Source: JAGLCW01 sp964427915 (GTDB lineage: Bacteria; Caldisericota; Caldisericia; UBA6126). From it: DNA of 64,000 nucleotides. This document shows, piece after piece, positions 25,623-33,790 of this stretch. The stretch covers positions 62,001 to 126,000 of the forward strand of contig CAYRWA010000001.1 of NCBI GenBank assembly GCA_964427915.1, written 5' to 3'. The translations under genes and the position numbers were made by a program. Position 1 is the first letter of the stretch, and every line of letters begins with the position of its first letter. The notes under the pieces were generated by a model that was given only the letters and a program-made list of their open reading frames with translations, was not told the DNA's origin and did no database searches.

Positions 25623-26847
25623 TCTGCTTTTGATACTCTTTTAACACAGACAAAACGGTATCAATGTCGGATGCAGTATGCTCACCCGATATTTGGAAAC
25701 GAATTTCTTCATCTCCTTTGGGTACTACAGGATAGTTTAATCCGGTAGCCAAAATACCATTTTTCTCCAAAAAAGCGACAATTTCAGAAGTCTTTTTCGT
25801 ATCTCGCACCATTAAAGGTACTACTGGGTGTTCTCCTGGAAGAGTTTCATATCCAATATCAACAATCCCTTGTTTGAACTTTTTAGTCATAGTACGAAGA
25901 TGGGCTAATATACCCTTTCCTTCTTCGCTTTTCAAAATCTCCAAGGCTTTAAGAGCAGCTGCCGCTTCCCCAGGTGATATAGGATTGGAATAAATATACG
26001 TAGGAGCTTTTTGGTGAAGATATTCAACAACCGTACTTGAGGTAACGGTATATCCACCATTCACGCCAAATGCTTTCCCAAGGGTTCCAATTAAAACATC
26101 TACGCCCGTGGCATTTGTATATTCAATTGTTCCTTTGCCGTTTTGGCCAAAAGCACCTACACCATGAGAGTCATCTACTACAAGAACAACACCATCTTTA
26201 AAATGAGAATCAAATTGGTCACAAATGGTAGAGATTTCATCCAAGGGAGCATGGTCGCCGCGCATAGAAAAAATTCCGTCTGTAACGACAATGACTCGAT
26301 CGCATTGCCCTTTAGATTTTTCAAGGCAATTCTTTAAATCTTCCATATCCAAATGCTTATAGATATGCTTTGCCTTTGGTCTTGCCATTCGCATCGCATT
26401 AATGATACAGTTATGGTTTAACTCATCGCTAACCACAATGGTGTCTGAAGAAATGATCGAAGCCATCACGCCTAAGGTTGTCATATAGGCAGAGCTAAAA
26501 AGCATTCCTGCTTCCATTCCGTGGAATCCAGCTAAACCTTTTTCTAGTTCTAAATGGATGTCATAGGATCCAGAAATAAACCTAACAGCTCCAGGTCCAA
26601 GGCCATATTTTGCAGTGGCTTCTTCTTCGACCTTTTTTAAGTCATCTCTTTGGGATAAACCCAAATAGGAATTGGAGTTCATTTTAATAAACTCTTGATC
26701 ATACCCTTTCACTTTAAATCTGGGGCCACGGTCTCCTGTAGCTTTAATGACATCATAAATCACCATTTCTGGTTTTTTAGCTGTCCCCATTTTTTTCAGT
26801 TCTTCAATCTCGTTTCCGAGTGTCTGATTTAACCTTTTGATAGACAT
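25615..26847 (-). CDS. kbl: Glycine C-acetyltransferase (2-amino-3-ketobutyrate CoA ligase)
   Basis: A PLP-dependent alpha-oxoamine synthase of 410 residues, which splits 2-amino-3-ketobutyrate with CoA into glycine and acetyl-CoA. The family core includes NSNSYLGLSQRDDLKK, GPGAVRFISGSYDIHLELE, the VVDDSHGVGAFGQNGKGT segment and the PLP lysine in IGTLGKAFGVNGGYT near residue 245. It directly follows the threonine dehydrogenase gene by nine bases, which fixes its role in threonine degradation over the related 8-amino-7-oxononanoate synthase. The N-terminus is about 15 residues longer than in E. coli Kbl. Confidence 0.92.
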   Translation of the reverse strand: MSIKRLNQTLGNEIEELKKMGTAKKPEMVIYDVIKATGDRGPRFKVKGYDQEFIKMNSNSYLGLSQRDDLKKVEEEATAKYGLGPGAVRFISGSYDIHLELEKGLAGFHGMEAGMLFSSAYMTTLGVMASIISSDTIVVSDELNHNCIINAMRMARPKAKHIYKHLDMEDLKNCLEKSKGQCDRVIVVTDGIFSMRGDHAPLDEISTICDQFDSHFKDGVVLVVDDSHGVGAFGQNGKGTIEYTNATGVDVLIGTLGKAFGVNGGYTVTSSTVVEYLHQKAPTYIYSNPISPGEAAAALKALEILKSEEGKGILAHLRTMTKKFKQGIVDIGYETLPGEHPVVPLMVRDTKKTSEIVAFLEKNGILATGLNYPVVPKGDEEIRFQISGEHTASDIDTVLSVLKEYQKQNG

Positions 26848-26856
26848 ATGTTCCTC

Positions 26857-27804
26857 CTACGCTAGTTTTTTTCGAAGATTATCTAACATGTCTTGTGTCA
26901 TCATGTCCATTGTGAACTCTGGCTTCCAGTCCCATTCTTTTTGGGCAGCACTGTCGTCTAAACTATTGGGCCATGAATCAGCAATGCTCTGACGGACAGG
27001 ATCAATTTCATAATTCATAACAAACTCGGGGACATGCTTTTTAATATTATCCGCTAATTTTGCTGGGGTCATTGACATAGCTGTCACATTAAAAGCATTT
27101 CTATGAATCAGCCGTGAAGGATCTGCTTCCATTAGTTTAATGGATGCGCTTACGGCATCTGGCATATACATCATATCCAATGAGGTATCTTCCTTCAAAA
27201 AACAGGTATACTCTTTTTTTAGAATCGCTTGATAATAGATATCTACGGCATAATCAGTCGTTCCGCCCCCAGGAAGGGTTTTCCAAGAAATAATTCCAGG
27301 ATAGCGCAATCCCCTACTATCAAGACCATACTTAAGATAATAGTAATCACAAAGAATCTCTCCAGCTACCTTTGTTACACCATACATCGAGGTAGGTCTT
27401 TGGATAGTATCCTGTGGAGTATTGTCTTTTGGAGAACTTGGTCCAAATGCAGCAATAGAACTAGGCACAAAAACAGAACAATTGAAGTCCCTAGCCGTTT
27501 CAAGAATCTGATACAAACCATTCATATTCACATCCCATGCTAACTGAGGATTGCTTTCCCCTTTTGCAGAAAGAATGGAAGCCATATGATAGATTTGATT
27601 GATATTGTATTTCTTCACTACTTCTCTAAGTCTGCTTGCATCTGTTGTATCAATAATTTCATGAGGACCTTCTTCGAGTATTTCATTCGCTCTTTCGCGA
27701 ATATACGATACCACAACAGAATCTGTTCCATACACATTTCGTAATTCCAAAGAAAGTTCAGTTCCAATTTGTCCCAAAGCACCAGTAACAAGAATTCTTT
27801 TCAT
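26857..27804 (-). CDS. L-threonine 3-dehydrogenase, NAD-dependent epimerase/SDR type
   Basis: The 315-residue protein is an extended short-chain dehydrogenase with the NAD-binding GALGQIGTELSLEL at its N-terminus. The catalytic Tyr-Lys pair is in SMYGVTKVAGEIL near residue 144. PSSIAAFGP supplies the active serine, and LRYPGIISWKTLPGGGTTDYAVD is the signature of the threonine-dehydrogenase subgroup of epimerase-like proteins. It oxidises threonine to 2-amino-3-ketobutyrate, the substrate of the next gene. It is preceded by GGAGG. The pair gives glycine, acetyl-CoA and NADH from threonine. Confidence 0.92.
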   Translation of the reverse strand: MKRILVTGALGQIGTELSLELRNVYGTDSVVVSYIRERANEILEEGPHEIIDTTDASRLREVVKKYNINQIYHMASILSAKGESNPQLAWDVNMNGLYQILETARDFNCSVFVPSSIAAFGPSSPKDNTPQDTIQRPTSMYGVTKVAGEILCDYYYLKYGLDSRGLRYPGIISWKTLPGGGTTDYAVDIYYQAILKKEYTCFLKEDTSLDMMYMPDAVSASIKLMEADPSRLIHRNAFNVTAMSMTPAKLADNIKKHVPEFVMNYEIDPVRQSIADSWPNSLDDSAAQKEWDWKPEFTMDMMTQDMLDNLRKKLA

Positions 27805-27921
27805 GAAAACCTCCGGTCATAACTAATTTTTCATACAATACGGATTCAAAAATCCAACAAACAATATAGTATGATTTTTAAAAAAAAACACATCGAAATA
27901 CGGTGGCTTATTGTAAGGTTT

Positions 27922-29139
27922 TTAAAAACCTCCCTGCTGATTTGGTAAAATCCATTGATCCAAGTATATATCACATTTCTCAGAAAAAAATTCATTGGTA
28001 GAAAAGGCTGAGTATACATTAATATTTGACCCCACCTGATCAATACGACTAACAAGGCGATTGCCTCGAATAGCTTGCATTTGAATGACAGAATATGGCT
28101 CCATTTGTTCTTCAATCCTGCGTTGCACAGAAGGATTCCATTTTGTAATCAACGTATTGTCATAAAAACCCAAAATAGGATATACAGGTTGAGGTTTTCT
28201 AAGATGGATCCCTCTTCGAATTAAAGAGCTTTCGCGATCGGATGTTCCAAACAAGTAGTTGTAAAACATGTCTATATAGTTATTCACCGTTTCAAAATTG
28301 TTTCGTTTGTGTGAATCAATACTATACGATTGAACACCAACGGGATGTTTTTGCGTTAACAACAGACAATTGTCATAATACAATTCCCGGGAAGGATCTC
28401 TTTCATCAAGACTCCAGTCTAATATACTTTCGGTATGTTTCTTCAGTAGAAAACGATTGTTTTCTAGAGATCCTGTAAAAAGATATCGTACTCTCTCAAT
28501 AACTCCCTCACCAACAAGGTATGGTGTTTTATTCTTCCACGTCAATGACAGGGGAACAAAGTGAGAGACAGAAGAATTTTTTTCCTCAAAAGAAAGAGGC
28601 ACAACCGAAGTTTTTTTATTGCGAAGCCACATCTCGACAAAATATTCATCAGAAACAACCGATCGATCGAGCAAATAATACAAATCCGACGAAGGATCAT
28701 CGAGAATTTGAGCTTCCTCTGGGAAATTAGCCTGAAACTCAATGATTTCAAAAAAGGGATTGGTCGTTTGAACGTATAAATTACCACCTTTGTTTTTGGA
28801 AGTAACAAATATTCGTCGATGTCCCTGCCATCGCACAATGCAGTCTCCTTCAATATAGCCAATCGATGAATTATCACGGGTAAGATTGTTTAGATCAAGG
28901 TCCCAAACTCCCAATGAAAGCACTTTTCTAGTTTCATGCAGAGGGTCCTGCTCTTTGATTAAAAAAGGAATACGATTCTGGGTTAGTTCCAGACTATAGG
29001 ACACACTTTTTGGTAAAAACGTAGTGTGGGCTACGAAAAGAAGAAGAAATGTATAAAGAATCATGACACCTAAGGCAACAAATAAAACAGGGGGGTATCG
29101 GTGCGGTGGTTCAGTAGAAAATGAGGGGTTCTTCATCAT
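27922..29139 (-). CDS. Unknown membrane-anchored extracytoplasmic protein
   Basis: The 405-residue protein has an uncleaved-looking N-terminal membrane anchor (about residues 17-40, YPPVLFVALGVMILYTFLLL) after a polar, cytoplasmic start. The rest is soluble and rich in beta-type sequence, with aromatic and charged residues and no cysteine-pair motif. I recognise no domain. The stop falls in a 16-base perfect palindrome (27916-27931). The next gene upstream on the same strand, also membrane-anchored, is separated by three bases. The two are probably co-expressed. Function unknown. Confidence 0.65.
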   Translation of the reverse strand: MMKNPSFSTEPPHRYPPVLFVALGVMILYTFLLLFVAHTTFLPKSVSYSLELTQNRIPFLIKEQDPLHETRKVLSLGVWDLDLNNLTRDNSSIGYIEGDCIVRWQGHRRIFVTSKNKGGNLYVQTTNPFFEIIEFQANFPEEAQILDDPSSDLYYLLDRSVVSDEYFVEMWLRNKKTSVVPLSFEEKNSSVSHFVPLSLTWKNKTPYLVGEGVIERVRYLFTGSLENNRFLLKKHTESILDWSLDERDPSRELYYDNCLLLTQKHPVGVQSYSIDSHKRNNFETVNNYIDMFYNYLFGTSDRESSLIRRGIHLRKPQPVYPILGFYDNTLITKWNPSVQRRIEEQMEPYSVIQMQAIRGNRLVSRIDQVGSNINVYSAFSTNEFFSEKCDIYLDQWILPNQQGGF

Positions 29140-29142
29140 ACA

Positions 29143-29676
29143 CTAGTAAGGATAATAAGGCTCTAAAGTATTAACTAACTCATGGACGTGTTCTTCATCA
29201 GAAAAAATAACCAAAACAGAACATGTCTTGCCATTGTAATACGAAGGATTTGATAATTGTGTAACATAGCACACGGGATGATCCTCTCCAATAGTCAGTG
29301 ATTCGTCAGGGTAAATATAATAACCAATTCTGGATTGAACAATACATTTTTCTTTTTTTGGTTGCTCTCCAAACAGTAGACAGTTATCGGACAGGACACA
29401 CTCAACAGTTGAAGATAAGTCTTCGTGCAAAGGCAATGCATTGATAACAAAAAAGCCACTTTTTCCTTTGTATTGAGTAGGATAGCCTTGAATATGCCCG
29501 GAAGGTTGTGCAGTCCATTCAGATGGGTACTCAAATTGGATTCGCAAAATAGGGTTTTGATACAGAGTGCTTCCTTCCGCTTTTTTTGCAAAGTGAAGAG
29601 AATAAAACCAATAAAATACAATAGCAACAAGAAGCAAAACAACGAGTAGAAGAAACAACCACTTTTTTGTTTTCAT
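29143..29676 (-). CDS. Membrane-anchored PsbP/DUF1795-like protein
   Basis: The protein (177 residues from ATG 29676) has an N-terminal membrane segment (about residues 6-26). It then has the phrase YQNPILRIQFEYPSEWTAQ, the typical start of PsbP-like and related small exported folds, in which 'F-Y-P-x-W' recurs. The gene at 51125-51664 shows the same phrase (YTNPYFSFQYPPDWT) and is probably a distant paralogue. An upstream in-frame TTG exists, but GGTGG precedes the ATG. It is followed closely by the unknown 405-residue protein. Function unknown. Confidence 0.65.
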   Translation of the reverse strand: MKTKKWLFLLLVVLLLVAIVFYWFYSLHFAKKAEGSTLYQNPILRIQFEYPSEWTAQPSGHIQGYPTQYKGKSGFFVINALPLHEDLSSTVECVLSDNCLLFGEQPKKEKCIVQSRIGYYIYPDESLTIGEDHPVCYVTQLSNPSYYNGKTCSVLVIFSDEEHVHELVNTLEPYYPY

Positions 29677-29779
29677 ATATGTACCACCCAAAATTCTTGC
29701 ATCTAGAACCCAGCATTAATTAGCTACATCATATTTATACATGTTTTTTCATCAATTAGAAGCTCAAAATAATTTTTGC

Positions 29780-29807
29780 TTGCATTTCACAATTTTTTAC
29801 ATATATT
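29780..29807 (+). promoter_or_regulatory. Putative promoter of the tRNA-Ile/tRNA-Ala unit
   Basis: TTGCAT at 29780-29785 and TATATT at 29802-29807 are spaced by 16 bases and end 17 bases before the tRNA-Ile 5' end. Placement suits a tRNA promoter with a short leader. Confidence 0.5.
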
Positions 29808-29824
29808 CAAAAGGGCAATTGTTC

Positions 29825-29901
29825 GGGCCTCTAGCTCAGTTGGTTAGAGCGCATCCCTGATAAGGATGAGGTCCCTGGTTCGAATCCAGGGAGGCCCACC
29901 A
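29825..29901 (+). tRNA. tRNA-Ile (GAT)
   Basis: Cloverleaf with acceptor GGGCCTC / GAGGCCC, D-arm GCTCAGTTGGTTAGAGC, anticodon loop CTGATAA (GAT) between CATCC and GGATG, and T-loop TTCGAAT. The 3' CCA is encoded (29899-29901), unlike the two other tRNAs here. It lies 19 bases before tRNA-Ala. Confidence 0.95.
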
Positions 29902-29920
29902 TAACTGCTTTTTTTATAAT

Positions 29921-29993
29921 GGGGGTGTAGTTCAGCTGGGAGAACGCCTCGCTTGCACCGAGGAGGTCAGCGGTTCGAATCCGCTCATCTCCA
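29921..29993 (+). tRNA. tRNA-Ala (TGC)
   Basis: Cloverleaf with acceptor GGGGGTG paired to CATCTCC (two G-U pairs), D-arm GTTCAGCTGGGAGAAC, anticodon loop CTTGCAC (TGC) between CCTCG and CGAGG, and T-loop TTCGAAT. No CCA is encoded. A protein gene begins only 17 bases later. Confidence 0.95.
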
Positions 29994-30010
29994 TTCCTCT
30001 GGAGGATTTA

Positions 30011-31168
30011 ATGAGAAAAATAGTATCAGCTACATTAGTATTGTTTTTGTGCTTCTCAGTTATGTCATCTTTTTCTAATGTCACTGCTGCATCCAAAGCG
30101 TCTATTCGGCTTACAACAGATGCAGACAATATTTACATTGGTACAGAATTCACTATTCAATATACAATTGAAGATGCTGATGATGTATGGGCTATCGGAT
30201 TTGATGCCTTGTATGAAAAAGATAAATTTGAACTGGTCAGTGTAAAAGAAGGCGATTTCTTAGAACAAGGCAAGACAACAACCCTTCCTGTCTATAACGA
30301 TAGAAAAGAAGAAGGGGTGATCATTTTTGGTATTACTCGCACCGGAGAATCTGAAGGAGTTGATGGTGAGGGCACCATTATTCAGTTTGTTTTCAAAGCT
30401 CTTGAAATGGGAACTTACAAATTCAATATCAAAAACGTCTACGTCAAAGATCCTGCCGGCGCTGACATTAAAACAGACATTCACCCACTTGAAGTAGAAG
30501 TAACTGAAGAAGACACAGAACCTCCTTTCCTAGAAGTAACCGAAATTGGTATTGTTGCCGATGAAATCATCAATATTGAAGGTAAAACAGAACCAGAAGC
30601 TTCTGTCACTATTAACGAGGAAGAAGTAACCGTTGAAGAAGATGGTTCCTTCATCCATGAAGTTTCTCTTGTTGTGGGCGAAAATGACTTTGTCATTATC
30701 GCCAAAGACCTTGCTGGAAACGAAACCAAAGAGACGCTTACTGTAACCTATATTGAAAGAGTTGTTTTAAAGCTTCAAATTGGGAATAAAACAGTTATTG
30801 TTAACGACAAGCCAGTTGAAATTGAAGCAGCTCCTTTTGTTGACAAAAACTCCGGTCGTACATTAGTTCCTATCCGTATTGTAGCAGAATCTGTTGGAGC
30901 CGAAATTGGATGGGAAGGAACAGAAAGAAAAATTACTCTAATCCAGGGAGATACTATTATCGAGCTTTGGATTGGCAAACCTATTGCGGAAGTAAACGAT
31001 GTTCCTACCCCCATTGATGTAAATGCTCCCAATCTCTCCCCTACGGTAGTAAATGGAAGAACCGTTCTTCCTTTACGTTTTGTAGCTGAAAATTTAGGGT
31101 GTGCAATTGGATGGGATGGTACTACTCAAACCATCACATTAACGTATCCAGACCCTGAAATCATGTAA
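30011..31168 (+). CDS. Secreted cohesin-like / Ig-like / copper-amine-oxidase-N-domain protein
   Basis: The 385-residue protein has a signal peptide (about 1-27, ending VTAAS). Residues about 30-165 form a cohesin-like beta domain (SIRLTTDADNIYIGTEFTIQ...DVWAIGFDALYEKDKFELVS). Residues about 175-250 form a bacterial Ig-like domain (GKTEPEASVTINEEEVTVEEDGSF...DLAGN). Residues about 255-380 carry two half-repeats of the Cu_amine_oxidN1 type (GRTLVPIRIVAESVGAEIGW and GRTVLPLRFVAENLGCAIGW). Despite the domain name there is no amine oxidase catalytic part. GGAGG precedes ATG 30011. It lies 17 bases after tRNA-Ala and ends before a clear terminator. Confidence 0.85.
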   Translation: MRKIVSATLVLFLCFSVMSSFSNVTAASKASIRLTTDADNIYIGTEFTIQYTIEDADDVWAIGFDALYEKDKFELVSVKEGDFLEQGKTTTLPVYNDRKEEGVIIFGITRTGESEGVDGEGTIIQFVFKALEMGTYKFNIKNVYVKDPAGADIKTDIHPLEVEVTEEDTEPPFLEVTEIGIVADEIINIEGKTEPEASVTINEEEVTVEEDGSFIHEVSLVVGENDFVIIAKDLAGNETKETLTVTYIERVVLKLQIGNKTVIVNDKPVEIEAAPFVDKNSGRTLVPIRIVAESVGAEIGWEGTERKITLIQGDTIIELWIGKPIAEVNDVPTPIDVNAPNLSPTVVNGRTVLPLRFVAENLGCAIGWDGTTQTITLTYPDPEIM

Positions 31169-31187
31169 AGATACTATACCACTAATG

Positions 31188-31217
31188 AAAAGCCCGGGAT
31201 TTTCCCCGGGCTTTTTT
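31188..31217 (+). terminator. Rho-independent terminator after the cohesin-like gene
   Basis: An 11-bp stem (AAAAGCCCGGG with CCCGGGCTTTT) enclosing a six-base loop is followed by a T-run. It separates the tRNA/cohesin unit from priA, whose start codon is only 14 bases further on. Confidence 0.93.
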
Positions 31218-31230
31218 CATATCGGCGTAT

Positions 31231-33264
31231 ATGTCAAAAAAATACTACTATCAAGCCATTGTAAAAAACTTTCCCTCCTTCTCTGGCCAATGCTTTACAT
31301 ACACTTCTCATGAAACCCTACCATTTGGCTCTCGCGTTCTTGTTCCGTTTGGTTCTATCCAACAAATACGCCAAGGCATTGTACTTGGTGAAACATCTTC
31401 TTTTGAACAAGATTCTTTATCTAGCTCAACGGACATACCAAAAGATATTCACTGCGTTTTAACAAAAGAACCTCAAATCACACATCACCATTTTTCTTTT
31501 TTCCATTTGGTATCCATGTACAACCTTATACCAATCCACTCCCTTTTTCTTCGAGCAGGCTTGTTTGCTGCTCAGTGGAATCCGCAAACATTGTACCAAA
31601 TTCATTTCGATCAACTCGACAAGTTGCAGTATTTCAAACAAGAAAAAGCATTGCGAAGTTTCCTCCAAAAGCACCCACAAGGTTTCACTCCTTCTGCAAT
31701 TCAAAAAGCATTACAAATACGAAAAAATTCCACGGTTCTAAAAAAAATGGAAACCGTGGGGATTGTAGATAAAATTTTTCAACCTCCCCAAACCACTCTT
31801 TCCGAAACATCTTCATCGGTAGATGCCATCGAAACAAATCCCACAGTATGCCTGCTTAACGGGCTTTCTCCTTTTCTTCGAATGAGCTTCTATAAACAGT
31901 ACATCCACCAACATTTTCATGAAAAAGATGTTCTCATTATCGTCCCCAATGCAACATCAAAAAAAGCCTACAATACATTTTTTAAAAAGCAGCCCTATGT
32001 GGAGATAGGAACGCGAGATCGAATTTTTGAACCAAAACAAAGATATTCGCTCATTGTTATCGAGGATTCAACATCACCAGAATACCACCTGGAAGTACCC
32101 TTCTATATCCATATTGAAAAAACCACTTTGATGAGACATCAAGAGCTATCAGAACAGATTGTTTTTGGCAGTTATCTACCCTCGGTCTTCACATATTCTG
32201 AACTGCGAAGACGCAATTTTCAACATATCTCTCTCCCCCGTCAAAAAGATCCTGAAAATCTTATTGCACCAACAATTCAATTTCTCGATATGAAAAAGGA
32301 AATTGTAGACCATGGGTACTCCTTACTTCCTTTTTCTATACAAAAAAAGATTCAACACACCCTTGCATCTGGAGAAAAAGTTCTCCTCTACATGCACCGA
32401 AAGGGATATTACAATCTATCAATATGTACGCATTGTGGGTACGTTATGAAGTGTCCGTTATGTGGTGTTCCCTTATCTTACCAACCCTTAACCAACAAAC
32501 TAACATGTCGATACTGCGGTCAAGCAAACCCAAGAAAAAATGCATGCCCAGAATGCCACCACAACACGATTGCCTTGCGAAGCCCGGGAACAAGCAAAAT
32601 AGAAGAGTTCGCTAAAACACATTTTCCCGCTGCACGAATTCTTCGGATTGATCGTTCACTTCCTACACATTCACCCGAAGAGGTTGCTTCCTCAACATTG
32701 TATATTGGAACCCAAAAAGTGTTCCAAGAGGTCGATCTGAAAACCGTTCATCTGGTTGTATTTGTGGAAATTGATTCTTTGCTGAACACTCCCTCTTTTT
32801 CATCCCAAGAAAAAGTATTGCAGTCGATCTCACACATGTATGAACATGGTTTCAATAAGCACCACTCTCAGCATATTGTAATCCCAACTTTCGCACCGAA
32901 AAGCGAGTTGTTTCGGTGTATACATAAAAAGACCCTACAAGACTATTATGAAACCGAGCTGCAAACAAGAAACCAATTTGGCTACCCACCTTTTGTTGAT
33001 ATGATGGAAATTTCAATACATCATAAAAGCCAAGAGATCGTAATCCAAAAAACACAGGAGTTACGGGAACAAATTCGTGCTATAGATGGTATAATTATAG
33101 TGAGTGACAAAGTACTAGTAGGAAAAAGTCCCCACGGGATTTTTCAATCGAGTATAATATATCGAAGTGAAAATGTGATAGAGTTTCACCAAAAGATTGC
33201 CCCTCTATTGGATGCCCTCAACAAAGAAAGCGGCATCCGTATTTATAGTAGAAATTTGGAGTAA
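31231..33264 (+). CDS. priA: PriA-family primosomal protein with degenerate ATPase/helicase motifs
   Basis: The 677-residue protein keeps the PriA layout: an N-terminal DNA-binding domain (QAIVKNFPSFSG...PFGSRVLVPFGS), a winged-helix region, the zinc-binding part and the C-terminal region. The zinc part (about 395-450) has CTHCG, CPLCG, CRYCG and CPECH. YIGTQKVFQEVDL and EIDSLLNTPSF are recognisable. The motor motifs are lost. Walker A is GLSPFLRMS (about 211) in place of G-x-TGSGKTE, the DEEH box reads EDSTS (about 278), GSATPS reads GSYLPS, and the GRAGR motif is absent. About 40 residues between motifs Ia and GTR are missing. Def and fmt follow, the usual priA neighbours. It is probably a non-helicase PriA. 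Confidence 0.87.
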   Translation: MSKKYYYQAIVKNFPSFSGQCFTYTSHETLPFGSRVLVPFGSIQQIRQGIVLGETSSFEQDSLSSSTDIPKDIHCVLTKEPQITHHHFSFFHLVSMYNLIPIHSLFLRAGLFAAQWNPQTLYQIHFDQLDKLQYFKQEKALRSFLQKHPQGFTPSAIQKALQIRKNSTVLKKMETVGIVDKIFQPPQTTLSETSSSVDAIETNPTVCLLNGLSPFLRMSFYKQYIHQHFHEKDVLIIVPNATSKKAYNTFFKKQPYVEIGTRDRIFEPKQRYSLIVIEDSTSPEYHLEVPFYIHIEKTTLMRHQELSEQIVFGSYLPSVFTYSELRRRNFQHISLPRQKDPENLIAPTIQFLDMKKEIVDHGYSLLPFSIQKKIQHTLASGEKVLLYMHRKGYYNLSICTHCGYVMKCPLCGVPLSYQPLTNKLTCRYCGQANPRKNACPECHHNTIALRSPGTSKIEEFAKTHFPAARILRIDRSLPTHSPEEVASSTLYIGTQKVFQEVDLKTVHLVVFVEIDSLLNTPSFSSQEKVLQSISHMYEHGFNKHHSQHIVIPTFAPKSELFRCIHKKTLQDYYETELQTRNQFGYPPFVDMMEISIHHKSQEIVIQKTQELREQIRAIDGIIIVSDKVLVGKSPHGIFQSSIIYRSENVIEFHQKIAPLLDALNKESGIRIYSRNLE

Positions 33265-33268
33265 TGGA

Positions 33269-33790
33269 ATGTTGCAAGTTATTACATATGGTCATCCATT
33301 GTTACGAAAAAAAGCGAAGTCCGTCACAAAAATAGATGCGAAAATTCAGAAAATCGTAGAAGATATGGTCTACACAATGAGAAACAACCGAATCAAAGGA
33401 TGTGGCTTAGCAGCCCCTCAAGTAGGCATTTCTTTACGTATTGCCGTTGTAGAACCTGTTGAAAATCACCTTTTTTATCTGATCAATCCAGAAATTGTAT
33501 CAAAAAAAGGATCGCATTTTGATACGGAAGGTTGTTTGAGTGTTCCCGGAACCTACGGTTCCGTTGAACGTTCTACAGGAATTATATATACTTCCTTGGA
33601 TTTTCAGACAGGTAAAAAAAAGATGTTTCGAGCAGATGATTTTACTGCTCGAGTCATTCAACACGAAATAGATCATTTAAATGGAATCTTCTTTACAGAC
33701 TATATTCAAGCGCTGGATCAATTAGAATTTATCAAAGGAGAGAAAATTCCTTCTCAGCTTTTACAGAAGTACAAAGAACAAATGCAATGA
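33269..33790 (+). CDS. def: Peptide deformylase
   Basis: Def removes the formyl group from the starting methionine of new proteins. All three family motifs are present: GCGLAAPQVGI near residue 46, EGCLSVPG near 89 (metal Cys) and QHEIDHLNG near 131 (HExxH). The start is ATG 33269, four bases after the priA stop, with GGAG upstream. Frames starting further upstream lie inside priA. The 173-residue length is normal. It overlaps fmt by four bases, the conserved def-fmt pair that acts in opposite directions on the same formyl group. Confidence 0.96.
   Translation: MLQVITYGHPLLRKKAKSVTKIDAKIQKIVEDMVYTMRNNRIKGCGLAAPQVGISLRIAVVEPVENHLFYLINPEIVSKKGSHFDTEGCLSVPGTYGSVERSTGIIYTSLDFQTGKKKMFRADDFTARVIQHEIDHLNGIFFTDYIQALDQLEFIKGEKIPSQLLQKYKEQMQ

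Noticed and set aside
27916..27931. Terminator at AGGTTTTTAAAAACCT
   Set aside because: It is a perfect palindrome with no loop and no T-run, and it covers the stop codon of a gene, so it does not fit a hairpin terminator.
30775..31168. Copper amine oxidase enzyme
   Set aside because: Only the N-terminal-type accessory domain is present, and the catalytic domain with the topaquinone Tyr is absent, as in the other two proteins sharing it.
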